The position numbers and the translations under genes were made by a program. From Bryopsis sp. KO-2023 (taxonomy: Eukaryota; Chlorophyta; Ulvophyceae; Bryopsidales; Bryopsidaceae), in contig BSYQ01000005.1 of NCBI GenBank assembly GCA_030272585.1, positions 6,169,501 through 6,233,500 on the forward strand: a stretch of 64,000 nt of DNA, in the 5' to 3' direction. Under the pieces are notes generated by a model. That model ran no database searches and was not told where the DNA came from. It saw only the letters and a list, made by a program, of their open reading frames with translations. How positions within the stretch are numbered: position 1 is the stretch's first letter; each line of letters starts with the position of its first letter. This document shows positions 57,562 to 64,000 of the stretch, in pieces.

Positions 57562-58542
57562 TGAACAGTGATGCGAATGTTTTTCTTGTCACATCAAGGG
57601 AGGGGGATGGAGTTGAGGCAGGGATGCACTTTGAGCAAAAAAAAAGAAAAGAAAGAAGATTGGGCAGTGATGTATTTTTGTATTTTTACTCCTACTTATG
57701 GCTGTGGTTTGGGCTCATTCAATTTGAGAGTTTCTAACACACAGATGCCACATCGAACCTAAGTATGTTTCCTCCTGGGACAGCAGATATTCCCAATTCA
57801 AAGAAGCCTGCATACCCTTAAACATGAGGCCAGCGGCCAAGACTGACATCTCTGGAAGGTCATTCCAGAAGGCCCGTCCCAGTCCTAACCCCCAAGAACA
57901 CACACAATTGATTTACCACTCGATTCAATGTCCCCCCAGCTCCTGGAAGTTACAGATCCCGGCGTAACGCCGCCAATCCCTCAACCACAACTCATCTTTC
58001 CACGATTCTCCTCTCACACGTCCAGGCTCCTGTGTTCCAAGGCCCCCCACCAGCCCTCTCGAGCGCCGTCGATCGTCCCATCAGCTGGGATGGACCTGCT
58101 GAATTGGTTTGTTCTTTGTCAGGTGTGTTGGACGAGTGCAGAGACAGCCAGCCCCCTCAACACAATGATCCACGTGCCCTAAATCTGTCGCAAAGCTGAT
58201 GTCTCCCTCACTGGAAATCATACTTTGTATTTGGTTTTCTCAGTTGGACTGGCAAAAGTTTCGCTTTTCTTTCCTCCACCGGCTCTTTCTCCACCGGCGC
58301 ATGGCTGCAAGTTGAAGCTTAGCGGTCTTTATTTTCTTGGGGCGGGTGTTGTTGTCGTAAGCACGTCGTCGGAGAAGAGCGCTAGTTCTTGCATTCCCGA
58401 TCGAACCTGCTCTCCACGCGCTGGGGGTAAGAAAACAGGAACGAAAAAAACCAGTTTTTCACGCTTGGATACGAAAATAGGAAGGACGGTGGTTTTCGTG
58501 AGGGCGTGAGCGCGGGACGCAGGAGTGGAATGAAAATCTGTT
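57562..58542. other. Intergenic stretch, no supported gene
   Basis: A 62-codon minus-strand frame at 57715-57903 is the only compact one; it has no motif that would identify it. The part next to 58543 should hold the WDR26-like promoter. Confidence 0.5.
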
Positions 58543-61500
58543 ATGGAAAGGCCCCGAACTCGCGCTTCAGTCCGTGACAAACGACCACAGTCGGAAATCT
58601 CACTCGTGAGGAAAAGAGCTAGGGTGAACAGCTCGGAAATCGTAGACGTGGTGATGACGGAAAACGGAGGGATATCTAATGGGAGCGCTTCGGCGCACAG
58701 CGTTGGGAAACTCGGTCGGAAGGGGTGGATAGACAGGGTGGAGTTCATCAGACTCATGGAACAGGGGCTGTATTCGCTGGGATATCGCGACGTGGCAGGG
58801 CAACTGGAGGTCGCGTCTGGAATTCCGCACGAAGAGGAGCACGTTGTTAGTTTCAGGGAGGCAGTGCACCAGGGGAGTTGGGAAAAGGCTCTGGAACTTC
58901 TGGAGAGGTTGGGTATCGACGGGGAGGATAAGCTCAAGCAAGCGAAATTCTTGGTGTTGGAGCAGAAGTTTTTGGAGGTGGGGAGGGAAACCTAAAAATA
59001 ATTATTGACCCTTAGGAGATGTTTTTCTTTTTTTCCCAATGTTTTGCATGATGCATCCATGTCGTATGGGGTTGCCTGTCTTTTCCTCTTTTTTGTTTTT
59101 TTTGGGGGGGGAGAGGGGAAATTGAATGCTGTGCCCCAGCAAGGTGCAGCAGGAGGTTCAATTCTGAACGTACTTCGTACATGGAAAGAAAACCACCATA
59201 TTCTTTTGTTTTTCGGTCATATATTTTTTCATTCAATGGGATTTTAGAGCTGTCAGGAGTAAGCTGGACTTTACATTCAAGCCAACAACTCAAAAATTGT
59301 TGAATCGGTAAAAGTATCGATTATTCTCAATTTGCAGGCAGTGGAGAGGAAACAATGGAAAATTGCCCTGCAGCACTTAAGACTGGAGCTTGCACCACTA
59401 GAAGTGAATTTGACAAGGTACTGTGACCACTTCAGGCTCTTTCACAGCACTATGAACATCAAAGTGTTCACCTAGTCTATTCCTGAAGTCATTTGATGCC
59501 TTCGCTGCCAATGTATGTTTAAGAAATGTTCTCCCTTCAATTCGGAGCTTGAATGGTAGTTCACTGTCCGTTTCCTCAAAACACAGAAGAATCACAGTTC
59601 TCTCCTGGGTGTTGTTTTCCTTTAGTTATACCATGCTTCAACCCGATCGATAATTCGTTTTTTTTTGTTTTTGGGCACATTGCCACGTGTGTTGACTGTG
59701 TTCTATCTCCCTTGGATGAGTTGTGAGTTTTTCTTTCTTCCATTTCCGGAAGGTTACACGAACTGGCTTCGTGTTTGATGTGTCAAGACTTGGATGATTT
59801 GAAGGAAACAGCTCGATGGGATGGAATTGGTGGACATTCAAGGGGCAAAGTCTTGCTCGCTTTACAGGTAAGGCTCCATCACTTTGACAGAACAGTGACA
59901 GAGATGGCTGTGGTATTTTACCGGAAAATAGCACCATGATTAATGACAAAATGCTAGGATTTCTGTGGAGGACATGAAGCCACATGTAAATGATTTGCAC
60001 AGCAGTTGGGCGACATGAAGCTTTCAGCATCGATGTAGTTCAATTGAAAAAATTGGCAGTGAAAGGTTGATGATGGGGCACCCATTCTTCTCCAGGATAT
60101 AATCCCTCCCGAGGTCATGCTCCCTGATGATCGGTTGCTGGGGCTGTTGGAGCAAGCGCTCGAATCTCAGCTCAACAAGTGCGTTTATCACAACTCCAGG
60201 ACCGCGGTGCCCTCCCTGCTGTCGGATTACACCGTGGGGGAGGAGCAAATCCCTTCCCAGAAACTCCACGAGCTCTGTGCACATTCTGACGAAGTCTGGC
60301 ACTTGCAGTTCAGTCACGATGGGCGAAGGCTGGCTTCGTGTTCGAAAGATGGAGTGACTATAATATGGGTGGTGAGTTTTCTGTGATGGATTTTTACCAA
60401 GCTGGGGATGGGCTGGGTCACTGAAAAAAAGCAACATTGGTAGTTAATCGCAGCTTCATTTCCTGCAAACCACTGGCAGAAAAACATGGAAGACATGGCT
60501 GTGCTTTCGTTCACGCACTGGCATAACGGAGATGCACTACCTTGACCAGTGCTTTTTGTGGATTGATCACAGATTCATAGCAGGGAGAATGTAGAGAAAC
60601 AACATGAATTAAGGGGGCACAGCGAAGCTGTGGTTTACCTTGCATGGAGCCCCGATGATCGGTACCTAGCCACTGCTAGTGAGTGTCGCATCCATAAATG
60701 CACCCCCTGAAAATCGCATGTCGTTTGCCTGAGTTGTGGATTTGTTGTGTTGAGATGAGTCGATGTCTGAGTTGGCTTTTGTGGGTTTGCCACCAAGGTT
60801 AGGTCAGGATAGGACTGTGCGAGTGTGGAACACGATCACCGGGAAAGTTCACTCCAAAATAGAGGAGCACAAAGATGTTTGTACGTCGGTGGGTTGGCTC
60901 CCAGATAGCAAGAGGTTGGTCAGCGGCGCGAATGACTCCCTCATGGTGAGTCATGCAACCGATATATTTCTGCACCCGCTTTTTTTTTTGTTCTGCTAAT
61001 CTGTACGTTAACGTCCCTGCTCTCTGGTTTCGTTAAAGAATAGTGTTTTTTTTGCGGATCCTTTTGTGGTTTTTCTGAATCATTGTCCCTTTTTATCAGT
61101 ACATGTGGAACTTGGAAGGGAAGAAGCTTCGCACCTGGGATTCCAGTCGAGTTCAAGATTTGGCCATTTCTAAGAACGGGGATCGGCTTATTGCTCTGGG
61201 CAGCGACAAGAAAATTCGAATCTATGATCTGGAAGGGGACGGTTCTGAGTTTGGGATGATTGAGTATGAGATTAACGTCAGTGCGGTCACTCTCTCTGAC
61301 GATGGCTCCATGCTCCTGGTAAAGTGGTGTTCGTCGCCCAGCCAGTCTGAAAAGAACCATCATCCTTTCATCAAAAAAGCCCCAGTTTCAGAAACATAGC
61401 CCTGCTATGTGTTTGCAGAATCGAAAGCAAATCACGGAAGAAATCCCATCAACATTATGGTCCATTGTGCCTTTGTTGCAAATCTCATGATGAAGTCTTG

Positions 61501-62018
61501 AGAATTCATCCCTGTTTTGTTTTTTTTCTTTAGGTGAGCACTCAGAAGCATAAGATCGATCTTTGGGAGTTGAATAACTCGATTGGCCCACAGCCAAGCG
61601 GTCCCTCCATCGTCTACAAGACAGACGATGCCAACTCCCAACAGAAATACATCATTCGCACATGCTTTGGTGGAATTGACGAAGCTTTTGTGCTCAGCGG
61701 ATCAGAGGAGTGCAAAGTGAGTTGATGGATAAGGAAATCAGTCCAGGCAACCTGCCTTTTTTTACCATCTGTTTGTATTGGACGAGCTACACAACTATGC
61801 TTTTTCCTCTTCCTCTCTAACTGGACCATTTTCAGGTGTATGTCTGGCACCGTCGCACTGGGGAGCTGTTGACGGAATTGGAAGGTCATTCCGGAACGGT
61901 GAATTCTGTCAGCTGGAATCCTATGGATCCGTATATGTTCGCTTCGGCCAGCGACGACAAAACCATTCACATCTGGGGGGTCTCAGAAACAGTTGCCAAG
62001 CAAGCTGGGATCTGGTGA
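58543..62018 (+). CDS. LisH-CTLH-WD40 protein, WDR26/GID7 type (9 exons)
   Basis: Exons: 58543-58977, 59338-59417, 59753-59867, 60096-60371, 60573-60678, 60803-60945, 61100-61318, 61534-61716 and 61836-62018, all GT-AG, phases closed, 579 residues. A basic, Ser-rich leader is followed by a LisH motif (about 64-96, [20 protein letters not shown]) and a CTLH region (about 100-155, [20 protein letters not shown]). Then comes the family-specific linker [11 protein letters not shown] and [14 protein letters not shown]. From about residue 270 run seven WD40 repeats (for example [45 protein letters not shown]). WDR26 and yeast Gid7 are parts of the GID/CTLH E3 ubiquitin ligase and help build its supramolecular ring. 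Length and order are normal for the family. Intron 1 contains a T/G composite tract at 59093-59109. Confidence 0.93.
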
Positions 62019-63115
62019 CATGCAGATGGATATCCAGTCAGACATATGCAGGCAGGCAACTCCGTGACTAAAGAGAGAGTGAAAAAAAAGCACACGTATG
62101 CTCACGTTTTCAAATGCAGGGCTTCGATAGGGTGAAAAAAGAAGAGTTTGGGGGGGGAGGGGAAAATGCATTTTGGTCGACTGACGAGAGTATCTACGTC
62201 AACGGATACCCAGGGTTATCCTCTTTGTGTTGTTTTCTTTTCCTTGAAGAGATGGTGGGGGGGTGGTTTGCTGTGTGTGTGTCTGGGTTTGCGTCTGATT
62301 TCACTTCATATATTGTTGAATATATGTTGCAGTTTGACGAGGCAATGAGAAAGAGATGAGACTCAGGGGTGGGGGGTGGGGGGGTGTAGAGTCTTCGGGA
62401 AACATTTGTGAGAATGTGTCTGGTGTAACAGTAACAGCCAGATTTGTAATTTGATGGGGACTGGTGAAATTGGCTTCACCACCCCCAGAATGAACTCATC
62501 ATCGAAAAGGGTATTGAACTGGAGAATGGTGTTTGAGCAGATATGCAAATGGCCTTTTCGTTGGTTTCTGAGAGTTCTTTGTGACAAGCAATGATACCTG
62601 TTCCACAGTGCACCTGATGTAAATCTTCTTGCTCCAAACAGAACACCAGTCGCTGCGGCAAAGTTAAGAATGGCGAAGGTGTATCGTGAAAACTTGGCAG
62701 GATAGTGGAGGTGGGGTGGCCTCCTGAACGGCATGAGCCAACGAGGTTTTGCGGGGGGGGGAGGTGTTGTTAAACCAGGTTGAGATTGGGGGAGTTGTGA
62801 TTTAGATTGGTGGTATGGGACAGCAGTCTTTAGGATCAACAGGATTAGAGTTAGATCGAATGGCGTTTTCGAGAGGAAGTGGCGTTTCGTCTGACGACAG
62901 AAACTCAGCCCGCGTTTTTCTGGCAAGTGGCGTTTCGCCTGAACAGTTAGGATATTAAGGGGAGAAACGGAAAGGAAAAGTTAGAGTGTTTGTAAAAGAC
63001 TATATTACAAGGATCGGGTTGGAAAGTCCCCGATCAGGTCTCGCCTACACACAACACGTTCGCGTCCCCCCTGCGAACGAGGCAATCTCCAAGCACAACT
63101 TCAAACTCTATCAAC
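62019..63115. other. Intergenic stretch before the Gag-like ORF
   Basis: G-rich runs near 62148 and 62370, and no supported gene. An 18-bp direct repeat, AAGTGGCGTTTCG(T/C)CTGA, lies at 62877 and 62925. If the following ORF belongs to an LTR element, its 5' repeat should lie here, but I could not delimit one. Confidence 0.5.
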
Positions 63116-64000
63116 ATGGTTTCGGAGCTCCGTAAGATTCTGATGAAGCACAAGCACGTAACGACGCTGGTCGCGTTCCTGGTACTCACTGTTTTGGAAG
63201 CAACACCGCTTACTGATAAGGAGGTAGTTGCGCAGCTGAGTGACCACCAGGAGATCACCAAAGAACACGAAAAAATACAAAAACAGGTGGAACTATTACG
63301 GGCAGAGTGGACGGATCTAGCAGCTGCTAAGAACAACAACCTCCGGCCACCCAAGCCTACGCCACCTCTGGAAGAAACACCGAAGAAGGAGATAACTATT
63401 CAAAGGTCGACGGAGAGCGGATTTTTCACCTGGCTACGACCCCGCGAAAAAATTTATGTGATCGAAGGGTGTTCGTCCGTCTTTTGCTGCGTGCGAATGG
63501 TGATCGGCGTAGGCTCTCACCTGCTCGAGAAAGCTTTTCAAGCAACCGTCGCTTTTTTCGTCGATCCAGTGACGACCATACATGACGTCTGGGATCGTCT
63601 GCAGGAGATCACGCAGGATGGTGCGATTTGGATTTCGCAGGCGCTGGGTATACTGCTTTTTGTCGGTCTGTTGAACCTATTTGCATATTGCTACCTCTAC
63701 ATTCAACACGTTTTGGGATTCCTAAAGAAAGGTTTTACGCTGTTGGAGCGCATCCCTCTTTGCCGTTTGGTAGTGATGATAGGAAGCAAAGTTTGGCGTC
63801 TACTGAAAGTCACACTTCAGGAACCTCGGGTGGATACTTCGAGGGACCAGGAGTTCAAGGAAATGAAAGCAACACTGGCGGATTTACTTAAACGAAATCA
63901 AGCCGACAACGACAAAAGGTGCACAAAGTGCGGAAAGTTTGGTCATGTCGCCAGGCACTGTCATTCACAACGTCCACTGAGAGCGGACCCACCCTCCGAT
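63116..64000 (+). CDS. Gag-like zinc-knuckle ORF, probable retroelement (cut by window end)
   Basis: 295 codons are open from ATG 63116 to the window edge, and the visible part looks whole. A hydrophobic segment (15-27, VTTLVAFLVLTVL) is followed by a charged coiled-coil-like region (36-75), a Pro-rich linker (77-88), a Cys-rich hydrophobic patch (119-130) and a likely membrane segment (about 174-200, SQALGILLFVGLLNLFAYCY). Near the end of the visible part is a CCHC knuckle, C269-x2-C272-x4-H277-x4-C282. Such a knuckle after a coiled-coil region is typical of retroelement Gag proteins; membrane segments are not. No protease, reverse transcriptase or integrase is in view, so the family cannot be named. 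A host CCHC protein is the alternative. Nothing in view gives its age. Confidence 0.55.
   Translation, partial: MVSELRKILMKHKHVTTLVAFLVLTVLEATPLTDKEVVAQLSDHQEITKEHEKIQKQVELLRAEWTDLAAAKNNNLRPPKPTPPLEETPKKEITIQRSTESGFFTWLRPREKIYVIEGCSSVFCCVRMVIGVGSHLLEKAFQATVAFFVDPVTTIHDVWDRLQEITQDGAIWISQALGILLFVGLLNLFAYCYLYIQHVLGFLKKGFTLLERIPLCRLVVMIGSKVWRLLKVTLQEPRVDTSRDQEFKEMKATLADLLKRNQADNDKRCTKCGKFGHVARHCHSQRPLRADPPSD

Noticed and set aside
57715-57903. 62-codon minus-strand frame as a reverse transcriptase or LINE fragment
   Set aside because: The residues gave a passing impression of one, but no catalytic motif or flanking homology supports it.

Overview
The window is nuclear DNA from an intron-rich unicellular eukaryote. 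Three genes suggest a flagellated alga or a close relative. They are a plant-type (plastid family) threonine synthase with a short basic leader, an RSPH10-like MORN protein of the ciliary radial spoke, and a RAP-domain protein built from helical W-A-L-A-x-L-G repeats, a family typical of organelle RNA biology in algae and other protists. Introns are GT-AG with T-rich acceptors, and one intron appears to be GC-AG. I cannot fix the lineage from sequence alone.

Positions 1-19172 are a head-to-tail array of a 2.79-kb unit, six complete copies and a seventh that is truncated and diverged at its right end. The array is already running at base 1, so it extends to the left. Each complete unit carries eight tRNA genes on both strands: Lys(UUU)-, Ser(CGA)+, Ser(AGA)+, Leu(CAG)-, elongator Met(CAU)+ with a 12-nt intron, Leu(AAG)-, Gly(CCC)- and Gly(GCC)-. 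Unit 7 lacks Gly(GCC), which gives 55 tRNA genes in view. The rest of each unit is a polypyrimidine block, a CA-rich block and a cluster of TTACGG/CCGTAA hexamers at the unit joint. Units 1 and 2 share a 6-bp insertion in the Met tRNA, and units 6 and 7 share a single-base change, so neighbouring units resemble each other most.

Positions 19173-22760 hold no gene I can support, only a decayed tRNA-Ser relic and long C/T-rich DNA. From 22.76 kb on the window holds ordinary split genes: a coiled-coil protein with a Cys-rich tail (-), an F-box-like/LRR protein (-), a possible secreted protein (-), the RAP protein (-) and, divergent from it, an atypical SDR/NmrA-like protein (+). Then come a 986-bp hAT-like non-autonomous transposon, the RSPH10-like gene (+), a DNAJC9-like co-chaperone (-), an AASDHPPT-type phosphopantetheinyl transferase (-) divergent from threonine synthase (+), two small coiled-coil ORFs on opposite strands, an IQ-motif protein (+), and a WDR26/GID7-type LisH-CTLH-WD40 protein (+). 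The window ends inside an open reading frame with a CCHC zinc knuckle and membrane segments, probably the Gag-like region of a retroelement.

Exon boundaries were set by hand from GT-AG sites and reading-frame phase. For most genes all phases close. The first exon of the RSPH10-like gene and the middle of the IQ gene remain unresolved. The protein-coding genes look like unrelated housekeeping neighbours; two pairs (RAP/SDR and PPTase/threonine synthase) are divergent and may share promoters.
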